From Fragilaria crotonensis (Eukaryota; Bacillariophyta; Fragilariophyceae; Fragilariales; Fragilariaceae): DNA of 64,000 nucleotides. A program made the translations under genes and the position numbers. The stretch covers positions 338,768-402,767 of the forward strand of contig JAKSYS010000004.1 of assembly GCA_022925895.1 (NCBI GenBank). Direction: 5' to 3'. The notes below the pieces were generated by a model. It was not told the DNA's origin and did not search any database. It saw nothing but the letters and a program-made list of their open reading frames with translations. Shown piece after piece: positions 45,862-59,776 of the stretch; within the stretch, counting starts at the first letter, position 1, and the number at the start of each line of letters is the position of its first letter.

Positions 45862-48800
45862 GCCCTACCTGCTGTGTGGCTGGATTCATCAACACGAGGA
45901 GCAATCAAATGAAATTGAAAATTTTACCATTGCACTTATACCATACCTTGGCCAATAAATTGCATGCATTACTATAGCCAATGTTGAATTCCATTGTATT
46001 TGCATGGAGAACAAATCAACTTCAGGCACAATGAACCGTTTTGTATCGGAATTGCTGGAACTATTCCCAGGAATTCGTATTCTACACGAAAACATACAAA
46101 ACCGTTGTCATAGTTCCCTACTGGGAGGGGAACCAGGCCGTTAGTCTTGTGCAAACCTAGAAATTCCATGAGCAGAGATCCCAAAAGAGAAGTTCAACAT
46201 GGATTGTATTTGACAGGTAATACTGGAGTACTCCAGTTCACCTTCATACGTACTGGAGTTTACCACCCTGCCTGCCCCGATTATGCCTCACAGAGGCATT
46301 CTCATCACGAAGAAGTCTGCTTGTCGCAACGTACGACACTTAATGTTTTGTACCATACACGTCGCAAACATTGATCCTCATGATTAACAGGAGTTTATCA
46401 CTTTACCATCATAGCAAGCATCTGGAGACCCATAGGCTCATCCAACCTGCAAGTTCATGCTGTGGAGTGAATCTTTCCAGAACTTCTACTTGCTGTGCTG
46501 CTCTTCAGGTGATGAAGCTGCTTCTGACACCTTTCTTGCATTTTTTGTAACTTGTTTGTCAAGGATTGCAGTGCTGTTACTCCCTTCAAGACACAAGTAT
46601 CTTCATATCTTGGCTGCATAAATTTGCTACATCAAGGAGAGTCGTCATCAGGATTGTCTGTTCACACAAGAATCATCCCATCTTTATCATCTTTATCAAG
46701 GACACTATCTTGTTCATACAAAATGCATGCTCATCGACTTGAGACTACCCTTTGCCCCATTAGACCAAAAATCCTTGCATAATTGATAAACAATCTTCCT
46801 TGCATAATTTGATAAACTCTCTTGTTCTGCAAGGATTGTCAAGAGGTGATTTTTGAGCACCCTTGTTCTATAATTCCACAACAATATAAAAGATGCTGAA
46901 GACAAAGATGGGTTGTGGTGCAGCTCCTTTCAAAACTGTTGAACAGTAAGCAAAAGTTGTCATGACAATGAATCTCAATCAGCACAGTGTGCCACTGAAC
47001 AATTCTCCTCCAGCAGAGCGAAGTCCTAATACCCTCCTTAAAGGTGAGGCAATCAATCCAAAAGAATGTCTATCTGGTACTCACAACCATCATGTGGTCT
47101 GGAACTTTGTTGAAAGTGCCCTGCAAAAGAGGGTTCCAGCTGAGTAGCCAAGAATGGTCTGTTCTATTTCATTCAAGCTTTAAAGAAGTCCCTGATATTG
47201 ATGCTCACTTCCAACCATTCAGCACAGAGGCAACAAGGCTTTCGCAAACAACCACATCACTCACTGATCTTAGCGATAATCTTTCATTGCACACATTATC
47301 AGTACAAAATAGGAAGTTGAAGCAATGGCAAGAAGATGAGACAACTTCTGCAGTTGCAACTTCTGCATCTACTAGTAGCACCAACGCATACTTTGACAAG
47401 TCTGCTGATGGTAACCAAGCTGTATTACTGGAGGATTGTGTTTCTGACACTGTACGGGACGACAGGAAACAAAGATTGACGAAAACAACACAGAAAAATG
47501 GAAAGTAAGGCACAGCGAAAATGAGATTAAATGAGCACCATTGATTGGCGAGAGGATTGAAGGAACTCACCATATTGCTAGAGGAGGCAAAATTGGATAT
47601 GACATATGACGAATGATGACTCCCCCCAGGACAACGAGTACTTGGTGCAGTACAATCAATTATTAAAAACTGCCACTGCTTGTATCAGGGAGTAGTATTA
47701 ATCATCATTGTTACTTGATCGTACAATCAAGAGGCACTTGCATCTGCTGGATCTCTGGTGAGTTCGGGTCTGCGCAAATGCTTCAATCTCCTGCTGGCCT
47801 ATCCTTTCTCGGTTTGAAAAATATGGATCATCTTAATCCAGCTCAGTATCATTGTATTCCCTGTAAGCAGCATCTCTCAGACATGCTCTGCCCGTGCATC
47901 AAAGCAAACGTTCTGAGGTGTAAACAACATATATCCAAGCATCACCAAGCTTGTCAGGGCTGCACAAATCATGTTGTGTTGCTCTCAAATGTCAGCAACG
48001 AACCAGAAGTTGTGAAACTGATTGATTCATATCATGATGTGTTTCCCATGCTTCAAATTTTATTGATGATGGACCACTAAATATTCCTCATTTCTTAGTC
48101 ATACACCAACGGCTATATCAATTCTATTTTGAAGTTGCAATGCATGGAAATTTTGGTAGCACGGTGATGTAGCCTCTGCACTTTTCTTTAGGGATTTGAA
48201 ATGCAGTCTCCTGTGACACAGAATACAGTCCGGTGAGAGAATGGATCAAGTTGTGGATTACAACTCGTTTCGTGGCATTAACATGATTAAAAAATACAGC
48301 TGGTTCTGCAATACTGAAAAAGACGAAACAACAATGGTGGTCAAAGGCGCCGTGTATGTGCATATTATAGGTCTTGAATTGTCCAAAGAAAATGATCAAA
48401 CAGTCCTTGTTTCCGTCCGCCACTGGCAGCATTGTTGTCTGAACTTGAGCAATATCCATCTATGACAATAGCGACCAAAGGAAAAATGACCTTGTTGGAT
48501 GTCTCGACCATTTCGGAAATGCCTCTTTATAGGCATATACGCATCGGAATATTTACAGTGTCTTAGTTAACCACAATTACCGGTGATGTTAAGTAACTCT
48601 TTTTTCGATTTAACCCCTTTTAACCATGTTCATCTAAGTGAATTCTGGAAAATGATTTAACGGTTTTGTTGTCGGAGTGACCTTGAAGCCTCAGTTGGGA
48701 TTCGGCAAACATTCGCAGTAGTCGGAGTACAAAATGCTAGCGGTATGTCATACATTGCTCAATGGATCGCCTTTGCATCTCTTCCACACCCACATTATGG

Positions 48801-50135
48801 CAGCAAATTGGAACCTCGCTGGATTGACACGACGGTTGAGCCCCAACCTCCTTATGAAAACTACTGAGGGGGAGGAGTGCTCCCTCCATGCTAATCAAAG
48901 CTGAACCGATTGCTCTACAACAAGAGTCATACTTGCACATACGAGCATGGCAAAAGCCCTAAACAGCACCAGAGCCTGCCTCCATCGGGATCAAACCAAA
49001 CTTCTGCTAAGGGGATTCACAGCATTCACAAGTCCATGCATGATTATTTAAGTTGACAAGGTCGGCGAAGGAAAATGTGGAGAAATAATGAATGCATGTG
49101 AAGTCGGTGCTCTTTCTGTGCTAGGTTCAATTGGACGCTCATGTTGTCAAACGGTGTGAGCTGGCTATTGTTTTCTGTCGTGCTATCTTGGGTTGGTCGC
49201 CTCGGAATTGCAATTGTTTGTGGTTTATGTTGGTCGCCTTCAGAATACCTGGTTTGATATCCTTGGCGTCATTCGTACTCATGTATTCCCCTGCTGTTGG
49301 GTACTATTCAACTGTGATGCAATGTAATGGATGCGATGAGTAAGACCGAGATCAACAAACTTGCCGGGACACTTGAATTATATCATTGGAGGGTGCAATC
49401 AATATTGCTATCAACGGTGTTTGTGGTGCTGCTGCCTGGCCAATATTTGTGCCTTGCTGATAGATGGCGACGTGGAAGGTGAAGAAGGAAGCTTCACCAA
49501 AAGCTCCGATTCTGATTAGTATGCAATCTTTTTTGTTGTGACGCAATGTTTCTCCTCTGCAGTATTAATTCATGTAAACAAGGCATGTGCAAACATGTGA
49601 TGGTAAAAGCACCACCAGCCAAGACGAGACTCACGAATACGCAGTGATGACTTCAGTGCATCCGGACTTGCATTGTCACACAAGAAGTCAACTCATTTTG
49701 TTGAGGAGAAGGACATAACCGCATGTATTCAAAATTTATACAATGGAATCTTTGACTTCATTCTGTCAGCGAGCGAGAATAACAAACTCATGTCAAGAGG
49801 AGGGGATGGCTTGTCGATATTAGGACCTATCCAAACATGGACAACGAGAGCAACTGCGTTGCAATTAGCATAGGTTACTAGGCTGTAAATGGTACCCCAA
49901 AAAGTATGATGTATTTTGCTTTTGCAAAGTACTCAGCTGATGCAAAGTACTCATAACATCATTGTGGGATGTAGTTGCCTCGTATCCTTTGTTTTCGCGT
50001 GTTGGTTAGTAGAGACCTCATCAAAATTGACATTTGGAGAATGACCCTTACGTAGAAAGGATACCGGAAAATCACGACTAACCCGGATTTACCAAAATTT
50101 TATTGATGACCGAGGGGCTTCAGACCGAAACGTAC
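45862..50135. other. Decayed island, no recognised gene
   Basis: Only short frames. The plus-strand piece 47044-47508 (154 residues; serine/threonine-rich, with LSDNLSLHTLSVQNRKLKQWQ) and 47715-48080 (cysteine/histidine-rich, with CIPCKQHLSDMLCPCIKANVLRC) might be remains of one element gene. I cannot name it. Confidence 0.4.
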
Positions 50136-50287
50136 TTTTGCACCCAGCCGAGTAAAGTGGAAACGCTTGTAATGGGAGCTTCCTATACGCAGCCGAGTAA
50201 AGTGGAAACGCTTGTAATGGGAGATTCCTATACCGTATAGGAAGCTCCCATTACAAGCGTTTCCACTTTACTCGGCTGGGTGCAAAA
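50136..50287. repeat. Foldback element: tandem arm plus inverted arm
   Basis: Arm a (50136-50188) contains CAGCCGAGTAAAGTGG and ends CCTATAC. Arm b (50190-50234) repeats it in tandem. Arm c (50235-50287) is the inverted complement, ending GGGTGCAAAA. Arms b and c meet without a spacer at CCTATACCGTATAGG, so the DNA or transcript can form a long hairpin. Confidence 0.93.
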
Positions 50288-51467
50288 TTAGAGCAGGTTT
50301 AACTTACTTAGCAAAATGGTTTACTTAGGGTGTTCGCGACCGTTACTGAGCGCGCGTTTTCGGTCATCCGTCCTTTGGTCGCTATTGATCATCAGTGATG
50401 GCAACAACACCACAGTTTGTCAGCATGCATTCATCACTGCTTCCACTGTTGTTTGAAAACCTACAGACAATTCGCAACAGGTGTGAATAACCCTGATAGA
50501 GTTCCAAATAACCTAATTGAAAGAGGGGTTTGACATTCCTTTGAGGCAAAACACTGAATGTGAGTACTCTAGTAATTAACTGCTGGTGACACATTTTGTT
50601 GACTTCACTCCTCTACCTGTGAACAACCAAATGCCTAACCGGTGAACAACCAAATGCCTAAGTAAGAACAACCAGCCATGAATTGCAAGCACATATAAAG
50701 CAGAGCTTGTGATGAATCAGAAGAACACCTCTTCTACTCTGAAATTTCACTTCATACTTCATACAATGGCTGAATGAAACCTATTAGCAATTCTGGAAAG
50801 CCTTTGTTTAGTACTTCTAAATATGTCTCTTGAATTCAGTCATGTTGCCACATTTCCCAATAAACAACTCCCACTGGAGATGGACAATGAACAGTCAGAT
50901 TCTTTCATAGTAGTATCTCATAACCTAGACCTACTCCTGATCTCCTTGTTCTGCCTGTGATCAAATCAGAGCGTGATAATTGCCTGCTGGTTAGAAGCCC
51001 CTGCCTCCATCATCACACTGCAAAGCAACAGCTGCAAGCTGTGAAATTTAACACTACAAGGTTTATGGGTAAGCATCAACTGCGGGTGGAAGCAAACGAA
51101 AATCATGGATTGCCGACGTGGTGTCCATATAAAAAATCACATCGAAGTATCGAAGTTCGGTAGCTACTCCCAAGTTCCACTTGAAAGTCAATGGTGAGTA
51201 CAAGAACTCGAGTACTTCTACCGGTATTATGCTGTGGTAATTCGCTCATGTTACTAAGATCAATGTAGGAAATCCCTTCACGCTTTCACCGCGTAAAGTA
51301 ACTCGAGAAGTACCAAAATTATACAGTCGTGCACAGTATTCTAATGGCATGAAATAATTGCGAGCAACTTTGTTGACCTCTCATCACTACACCTCCTCTA
51401 TTTGACCTGATTGTCATCCACTCTTCTGTTTGTTCTTCTTTGCCATTGTTCCCACAATACTGGCTTG
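50288..51467. other. No recognised gene
   Basis: Short frames only. There is a direct repeat near 50620-50660 (GTGAACAACCAAATGCCTAA, twice). Confidence 0.4.
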
Positions 51468-51830
51468 ATGTCTCTCAGTTGCAAGGACTCACGGGCATTT
51501 TTGGACAATCTGCAACGTGATCAAGCTCATAGAACTGCAACAGCAGCTGCCACCAACGCCGGCATCAAAAGGAAAAGGATCCGGAGGACAACAACTACAT
51601 CAAAGGACCGCGATAGCGACGAACTTGAAAATTCCTTGACCCCACCTATGATGCGCAAAGCACAATCGAATGCGTCGGGATTGCCTCCCAAGCCATCAGT
51701 GTTTGCAACAGCTGCTGCACCAGTTGTCGCGTTCGGCATCATTGCCGGGTCCACATCATCGTTGAGCACCAAAAGTTGTCATCAACGAAGTCTTGGGTTG
51801 ACGGATGGAACAGGCATGGCGAATAGTTAA
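51468..51830 (+). CDS. Hypothetical basic, low-complexity protein
   Basis: From the ATG at 51468, 120 residues with a basic patch GIKRKRIRR near residue 35, a serine/threonine-rich middle and an alanine-rich segment. The basic patch could be a nuclear signal. No domain is recognised, no splice context is clear, and it lies in a decayed island, so it may be a chance frame. Confidence 0.22.
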   Translation: MSLSCKDSRAFLDNLQRDQAHRTATAAATNAGIKRKRIRRTTTTSKDRDSDELENSLTPPMMRKAQSNASGLPPKPSVFATAAAPVVAFGIIAGSTSSLSTKSCHQRSLGLTDGTGMANS

Positions 51831-52869
51831 GAAGGATGACGAGGCAACTCATCATCCTTGGACATAGCTTTGTAGAGGCAAGGCGGGTTGCTTGGCCAAT
51901 TTTGCCAGAGGGGCATCCAAGACGCCCTGCAAACACATTTCAGACTTGCCCAATGGAGGGGCGGGCATCCTTCTATACCATCTTCACATTGGGCGCATCA
52001 TTGCAAAACGAGGAGTGTGTTAGTGATAACATCTAATGAACCAACAAAAGCAGGCACATGCAATAAATGAAACAAGAATGAAGTTGTATGAAAAATGTTG
52101 TAGGTCAAGTGCAAAACATGTGGCCAAAACACCACAGGTTGATCAGGTAATGAAACTTGGATTTGCAAACTTGGCTAAAATATTTTCGTTAACTTGGATG
52201 TCCAAGTTAACAAAAGACGAGTCCCACTAAAACACAAATCGAAGTTGAATCACGAGTTGATTAGTTCGACCACTTGGAATCTTGGATCGAATAACTTTTG
52301 TATGGACACCACCTAAAGTACATTTACAGTCCAAGGTATGTTCATACAATCACCTACTACAGTACTCCTCCGTACCACCTTGCACCTGATCATAGATTAT
52401 ATGGGCGGCGTCTGCGAGTAATAAGAAGGAACCAGGAACTTCGACACACCGGTAGAACTCGACTACATGTACCATGTACTATCGTACTACTAGTACGTCG
52501 TACCACTCTCGTTTAAAAAAGCCCGTGCACCAGATTCAGTATGCAGACCTCAGTGGCAAAATGTTCCGTTAATTTACGGACACGACACACCTTTGGGATT
52601 TAATACAGCCAAGAGAGTTGTCAGTCGCCCTGTCTAAATCTCCAACCTCCTGACATCTCTGGGCAATTGAACATTTTTCATTTTTATACGGATCGCATCC
52701 AATGATTTCGAAAAGACTTTTTCACCAATGGAGGTCACCAGCTGTTGTTGAAATTAATTTCCGGGTGCCTGCAAACAGATGGACAGGTTGTGTCTCGCGT
52801 CATAACAACAGCAGCGAAACAGACAACAACGAAGTAATACGTTTCATCCGAAATAGGTTTGCCAGAATA
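51831..52869. other. Upstream region of bZIP-PAS gene
   Basis: No gene supported. GTAC/TAGTAC words cluster at 52460-52505. The last few hundred bases should hold the promoter and leader of the bZIP gene; the frame is open upstream of 52870 but unlike the protein. Confidence 0.45.
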
Positions 52870-55800
52870 ATGACGGACCCTTATGGAGAGTTCGAAGATA
52901 GCGACGAGATGGAGGTAAGATAATGATGTGAAAGAGAATGAGAAATAAATGGAAAGGGCGCTGTGAACTTGATTTTTCGTCATCATGTTCCCACCACTCG
53001 TTTGCGGGCCGTGCTTGAGAATTGAGAAAATTGCGTTCGTTGCGGACTGGCTTCCCCTCGTGATGTCTATGATGACAAACCTCGTGAAGCCCTTGAACAG
53101 GATTGAAAGTAAAATCATTGATTTATTGGCGACATGTTTGGCTTTTCTTTCATCTCGTGGCCGTCATCGAGATTCTCGCTCGCTTGAAACCCCGCGTCAC
53201 ATCAGCAGCAAGAGTAATATTCGCATTTGCAACGAGCTTGATTTCGCAAGCTGCTGTGTTGGGTCGTTTCTGGGACGTCACACGTTTCGACCATGTATTT
53301 CTGCAATATCAATTGCCCGATGTCATTCGTTGTCATATTGCAAACCATGTTTGGGTTCGCCCTGGGGTTACCTCCCAGATTCGAGTCATTTTTGAATTGC
53401 CCTTGCTGTTTTTGTTTCTTATGTACAAACCATGTTCCTCAATGTCATTCTTTCTCTTTCTGTTGCTTTTGATTCCAGGAAAACGATGACGAGATTGGCG
53501 CCTTGGGGTCAATACTTTCTTGGGATGACGAAGATGAAGCTGCTGGTTCGTCTGCTGCTGCAGCTACAAATGGATCAGCGGTGGGCGATGGGGATAATTT
53601 ATCCTCTCTTCCACCACTACCTCCCGCGTTTGCTTCCTATCCACAGCAAATCTCAATAATGGCAATGCAAGCGAACAACCAAGCCATTCAAGCCCAAATA
53701 TCCCAGCAACCGTATCAGATGATGATGAAGAACGTACAGGGCTACGATGGACAGCAGCAGGTTGGCTACGCTCAGCAGAATGGACAGATTCAGCAGCAGC
53801 GAATACAAATGCCTGCTGGTCAGGGTCAGAACCAGCAGCAAGTGTCGCAGCAGTCTCAACAGGTACAAGCATACAACGTTCCGGCGCCAGCACAACAACA
53901 ACAACAGATGATGCATGTTCAACAGGTGAACAACTCTGTGCCAACCCAGAATCAAGTTCAGCAACAGCAACAAATACAAGCTCATATGAACCAGCAGCAA
54001 CAGCAACAGGTTCAAGCACAACAAGTTGCGATTTCCCAGCAACAACAAGCAATGTCGACAGGGCGACAAATGCTAGGAGTGGATCACAAGCTGTCCAATA
54101 CACGCCTGTTTACCAGCCACAGATTTATACAAATGCAACACCAGATCAGGTTTCGATGTCAATGATGCAAGGCCAAACACAGCACACTCAAGATCCGAAT
54201 GCCTTTCTTCGTCAAATGCAATTCCAATATCAGCAAGTTCCGGGTACAAATGCATCATCAAGAACATTGCAGCAAGCGCCAATTATGATGCAACAGCCTC
54301 ATCAAGTTATGACACAACAGTCAGCACCGATTCCACCTGTGCCCGCCACCAGGCGACCTCCGATCAAGCGTAAGGCGATGGATGTCAAACCACCAGCAGC
54401 ACCGAAATCCTACGTTGTGACTTGCAGTGATACCGATGGCGAGACTAGAGCCAGCAGCGAGTCCAGCAAGAAGGGGAAGAAATCCAGCTTGGAATCAATC
54501 GACGATTTCGACGAGGACATGGCTAACATGACCCCCGCTGAGAAGGCCAAGGCGAATCGCGATCGGAACCGTGAGCATGCCCGTAACACAAGGTTGCGAA
54601 AGAAAGCGTATCTTGAGCAGCTAAAAATGACCGTAGACGAATTGTGCCTCGAAAGGGATACCCTGGTGTCTGAGCGAGCGGGTGCATCACATCTCTTGGT
54701 CGAAATGCACAACACTCGGACTGAGGTTTTGATGTCGTTCTTCGCTCTGAGGTCTGTGTTCGAAAAACAGCGAGAGCTGTGGGCGAGTATTCTTGACGAG
54801 AGCTGCTTCGCTTGTGTGATGCCAGTCACACCTTATCGATCATTTCCTGCGAGCGAAGTCCAGGTGTCGAAATGTCAACGAACTGTTCTTGGTATCGATG
54901 GGATGATGGCCGACACAGCTTCTCTTCATGTGTTGCTCAACAGCCTTGTGGACAGGTCGAGGTATCCAACGGCTGAGATTCAGTTCCGATACACGTTGGT
55001 TACGGAGGATGCTGTTGTGGCTGGTAACCAAATGATGGCGCGATGGGTCATGTCTACTATCAACGCGACCCAACTAGGCGCTCGAATGGAAGTTATGAAA
55101 CAAGGAATGCTGTGTTGCAAATTCAACAGTGCGCACAAAATCATTGGGCTTGAGCTTATGTTCGATGTTATGGCATTCATGTTGCAGCTCAAGCAGGCGA
55201 CCGGCTCTCACGAGTTCGCAGTTGTTCCCAACACTGTCCAAACCTGCCAGCGTGCGTTCAAACTACCAATGGTGATGACACTGGCTGAGCCTCCTTACAC
55301 AATTGTTCAAGTGAACAAGTTGTGGGAGGAGATGACTGGCTATAAGGCGGAGGATGTCGTTGGCAAGGCATCTTGTCGTATTCTTCAAGGACAAGAGACC
55401 TCCCGGAAGAGTGTCGACGACCTCATGTCAGAAGTTCGGTTCAAGCGACCCACTGCCGCCGTCCTTGTGAACTACACCAGTCAAGGGAAGATGTTTCGCA
55501 ATTACATGAATGCGTATCCCTTGAGTACGGATTCGAAGATTACCCACTTCGTCGCCCTTACTGAGCATTCCGAGGCCGTCGACTCAGTGGCTGATCAAAA
55601 AGTTGCTGCGGCAGAACAAGCGACACATCCTGCCCCAGCTGCGATTTCTGCACAAAGTATTCTCCCATCTGGGTCTGTAGTAAAGCCCACCCCGCAGCTG
55701 ATGCACATTCAACCAACACAAAACACACACCCAGCTGCTCAATTCACGATTCAAGGTCAGCCGTCCCTCGCTGCTGCTGGCGTCCCGCTGCCAATGACCG

Positions 55801-55958
55801 GAGGAGCTCATGTTGTGTACTTTCAATCGCAGCCTGGAATACTACCACAGACTCCACCAGGCATACCTGTCCTCCAGTCAATCACTAGAGCTCCCGCCGT
55901 GATCGCTCCCAGAAGCACTCAGCCCAGTCAAATTGCACCACAGCCTCGGATTTCATAA
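52870..55958 (+). CDS. bZIP transcription factor with C-terminal PAS/LOV-like domain
   Basis: A nuclear regulator of the bZIP-PAS type found in diatoms (PtbZIP14 of Phaeodactylum and relatives; aureochromes have a true LOV). Exon 1, 52870-52914, encodes an acidic start; a 564-nt GT-AG intron follows; exon 2 is 53479-55958. Order in ~841 residues: acidic motif GALGSILSWDD (20-35), glutamine-rich region (60-320), basic region ANRDRNREHARNTRLRKKAY with leucine zipper (about 370-420), a conserved middle region (430-590), PAS domain (about 605-712), and a proline/glutamine tail. In the PAS, SCRILQG and NYTSQGKMFRN resemble LOV NCRFLQG and NYRKDGxxFWN. The frame breaks at the GGG at 54061-54063; one more G restores it. 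Conservation on both sides points to a sequence error. Confidence 0.87.
52915..53478 (+). other. Long first intron of bZIP-PAS gene
   Basis: 564 nt, GTAAGA to TTCCAG, phase 0. It is four to eight times longer than the other introns in this window. Open frames within it (for example 52985-53395) have no recognised content. Confidence 0.75.
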
Positions 55959-58900
55959 GGCTGAGAGGTGTCATGGGACTGCTTATGTACATACCGTCAG
56001 CTTGCAACCGCTCTGACCACAGGGAATTTTCATCCTAAGTGCGTGGTTCTCTGCAAACTGGAAAGGGACAGATTAACTGTATCTCTTCGTATACATACAT
56101 CCTAACCATAGTTACTTTTTCATGCTATTATATCGCTGGAGCTGTCCTGTGCCTGTTTGCCATTAGTTGTTACGAGCACAAGTGTCTCAACGCTGTGTTC
56201 AGATCGAAAAAGTTAAGCTTTAGTATGGGGCCTAACTAGAGGGGCATTGGGAACTGGGATTCGGGGCTCCCGTCCATATATGACGATTTAGCATCAGGCA
56301 GCTTGGGATTTTGTTTTAGATTTGCACGGAATTGCAGAAGACCAAAATATGCTCTTCACTCAATCATCAGTATCAGGTATCAGAGGATCATTTCGGATTG
56401 TGCCCAACCTCTGCAATGGCAGTCTGATTGTGAGCAATGCAAGGAAATGTATCAGCTGCTAAGGCATCAACGTAAAGAACATATTCCTTCCAGATCGAAG
56501 GGAATTCCATGGCCATTTACTAGAACAAAAATGTTCTAAGTATCAATGACCTGACAGGTCTTGCCAATCATGACATTTATCAAACCTTTGATGATGCTTC
56601 CTGCATACGAACATTTGAGGAAATAACCCTTAACTACTATGTGCACGAGCATCCTGCTGCTATCACCTGAAATTTCGCAGTAATCTTGGTTGTAATAGAC
56701 AATTCAGACTATTTCTTATGACCATAAACCTCTTGAGGGTATGTTTCTCAAGATCTATCTAGGTGCATGGAGACCTTGCCAGAGGAAACAAAGGAATGGA
56801 GATAGAAATTTGTGTATTGAGAGCGAACTGTTGAATGTATGATTGGAATTAGTGTGTGCGTTGGTGCTGTTGCAGGCGAGGCATCATCCACTTGACTTGA
56901 ATTTCAATCAGCAAGCTCCTTTACAATCTTTTCTCCGTCAATAATCGACTTCATGAGGTGATGATGAGTAAAAGATTTATTGGTGCTTTTGTCCCAGCAA
57001 GTTGAGTTATCACTGCCATAAGGTATGGCTCACACTGGTTGCCTTCTTTACTACTTGATATGTTAAACCGAAATGCTGAGAAATGTGATTACAAGCAGCG
57101 CCTAGCAAAGCTGAACTGCGCACAAAGAGACATGTTTCAGTGTCAATGCGTGATCAAGCCCTCAACCTCGTCACCACGGTACACCAAGCAGACAAAACGC
57201 ATATTGCCAACCAAACTAAACACCAGTATGCCCGTGAAATGGTTTTTAGCTTGTTTTCCAACAATCTCTATAAGCAGAAGGCCATTTTCACTTTTTATAA
57301 ACATGGTGTTCAGAAAATGATATTTTGCTCACGCAGAAATAAGGAAAGTAGGAGGAGATGCAAGTGTCTTCACATATATGGTCTCATTGATGCTGTTCTT
57401 TGAAGGCATTTGATCGGGCTCATTGATTTCTTCAGAGGCCATTATACCTATAACATTGTGGCACCCTAATCAGATCCATATTTGAGTCCATGTAGGTTCA
57501 GTCGTGAGTTCATTGAGCTTATTCGAGACCTCCTCTACATCAAACCAACATCCTTGACCAATCTTTAATGCAAGTCAAGAACAGAAATTCTCTCCAAGGA
57601 GGAAATTGGTGTGACAAGTGAGTGTGGGTGTGATACTTCTACTTTCATTAAAGTACTAATTACAAGTAGATAGACTCTCTGAGGAATTATATTGCTTGTA
57701 AGTGTAGAATAGATTCAAAGAAGCCAAAATGAGGACCCCCCCTTGATCAACTGATAAGGAGCATGAATTCACCTTCTACCAAGCTTGTAGTGCAGGACAT
57801 CACATTACTAGCAAGGCAACAACCACAATACTCTTTACTAGCATTTTCATCTTTTTCTGAGTGGGAGCCGACCCAACAGTTTCTGAAGAAGTGAACTTCA
57901 TTTTGTCAACAAAGCACTTCCAAGCTATCTCATCTTCAATCCTACTTGTTGCTTCTTGTGGTAGGTGATTCTGATATCATGTTGGAATTGGGCATCAATG
58001 TCCGTACAATGTCTAACTCTGACACCTTTGCCAAGAGGCAATCCCACTTGTAGCTATTAGCTAAATCCAATACAGACAAGGCCCTGTGCATCTTCCTGAT
58101 GCAAGCATTTCTTTGTGAGATTGGCTGTTATTGCCTGATATGGTGAAGGTGTCCAAATTTAGTACCAACCACTTTCCCCCTGATATCCATACTTGTCTTG
58201 CTCTTCCTTCACAAGAATGGATACATTTTCTTGCATGGCAAGATTAGATTCTGATGGCAACAACTTTGCAACAAGGTTAAACAAGGTGAGTGCACTAGCT
58301 ACTTGCACTCACAACATTGATGCCATTGTCAACTTAAAACATTCGTCTCAAACATTTTCATAACTCTTTTCTTGTCCACCAACAAACTTGGCGGAACAAA
58401 GATGATGTTGGTGAAGTCATCATTTTCAATGCCTTCCTTTGTTAAGAAGATGATTCTCTTGACAATGGTGGTGTGATCCTCCTGTTGAATCATGTGCTGC
58501 AAGAAGAGCCAACATCATCTCCACAACTGATTCTCACTGTCATCATCACTAGGAAATCAGCATTTATTTTCTTGACACAATTTATTCATCGGCCAATATC
58601 AAAGAAGTACCACTTAAGTTTCTTAATTTTTTTGGGCAGTTACTCTTGTATTTGGTTGTAGAAAAGACCAATGACCATGGCAGGTGTTTCACTTGTGCCC
58701 AAGTATGATGAGAGACTTGTGTAGTAGTACTACTGATGCAGTGTCTCATAATCCTTCCATGGTATTGATGCATTTGACTTGCATAGATGGCTAACACAAT
58801 TATCAGTGTGTAGCTTGGAGCTGTTTAGCATTAGCCATCCTTTTAGTCAGGAGTGTCACCATTGTTACGGCCAAAACTATGTATGCATCAAATGTACCAC

Positions 58901-59776
58901 AATCCATGCATTCTTGTTTGACACCATTTCACATACACAAATCTGTAGAACATCCTTCAGGTACCAATCTTGATGCAATTTCAAGGCACCCCGGTCTTCT
59001 TGGTTGTCATGGTGAGAAGTTTTGTCACTCCAGAATTGAACATATAAAATATGTTTGCATCATCTTTTGACTGACAAAGTTTGACCATTTTTAAAGGCTG
59101 TGGTACTGTGTATACCAAGGAATACGAGGGAAAGGCCGTACGTCGGGATTTTTGCAAACTTGCTAACCTTGGAAAATTCCACAGAACAGGAAGGCCTGCC
59201 TGCGACTTGCATCTTAAATCTTAACTGCTGACAGCATACTCATATCATAGCGTACTGTAGTATAAGGCAGGGATTGGAAAATAGTTATTACTGGTACCGG
59301 ATACCAAATACCGATGGTAGTATATACCCCCACCAAAACTGAGATTTTCCCACGGTATAGTATCCGATAACTGAATTCACATCGGTACTGGTTCTATGCA
59401 TACCTACCAGGGTGCTTTCGAGTAAACCAACCAGTAACCCTTACCCATTGGTTATTATTTACCAAGGAAGGGCGTTGCTATGTCGAAAGGCGGTATTAAG
59501 ACATACCGACGTAAGGATGTACATTCAGCAATGCATTTTGAAACACGCATGACGGCACATTTATTATTTTTGCAGCAAATGTCTAAGTAAAAGCCAGTTC
59601 CGTTAGACGTTTCAGTACTGTATTGCACCCTACAGTACGTTGCAGTAGTACCGATACCTACCAGACTGGAATAAAAGATACCGGTCATTTACCCGATCTC
59701 GAAATAAATGGGCAATATAGTTTATGCCTACCATTAAGGTGCATATTATCCGGATGAAAATTGTACTTAATTGTAC
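55959..59776. other. Gene-poor region with decayed sequence
   Basis: The first ~250 bp should hold the bZIP transcript end. Beyond, only short frames (for example 57039-57320) without motifs. GTAC words return near 59240-59690. Confidence 0.4.

Noticed and set aside
27441-52690. Intact copia or gypsy retrotransposon
   Set aside because: I found no reverse transcriptase YxDD, integrase core or LTR pair in this island.
52985-53395. 136-codon frame inside the first bZIP intron
   Set aside because: No motif, and flanking splice sites join the two bZIP exons cleanly over it.
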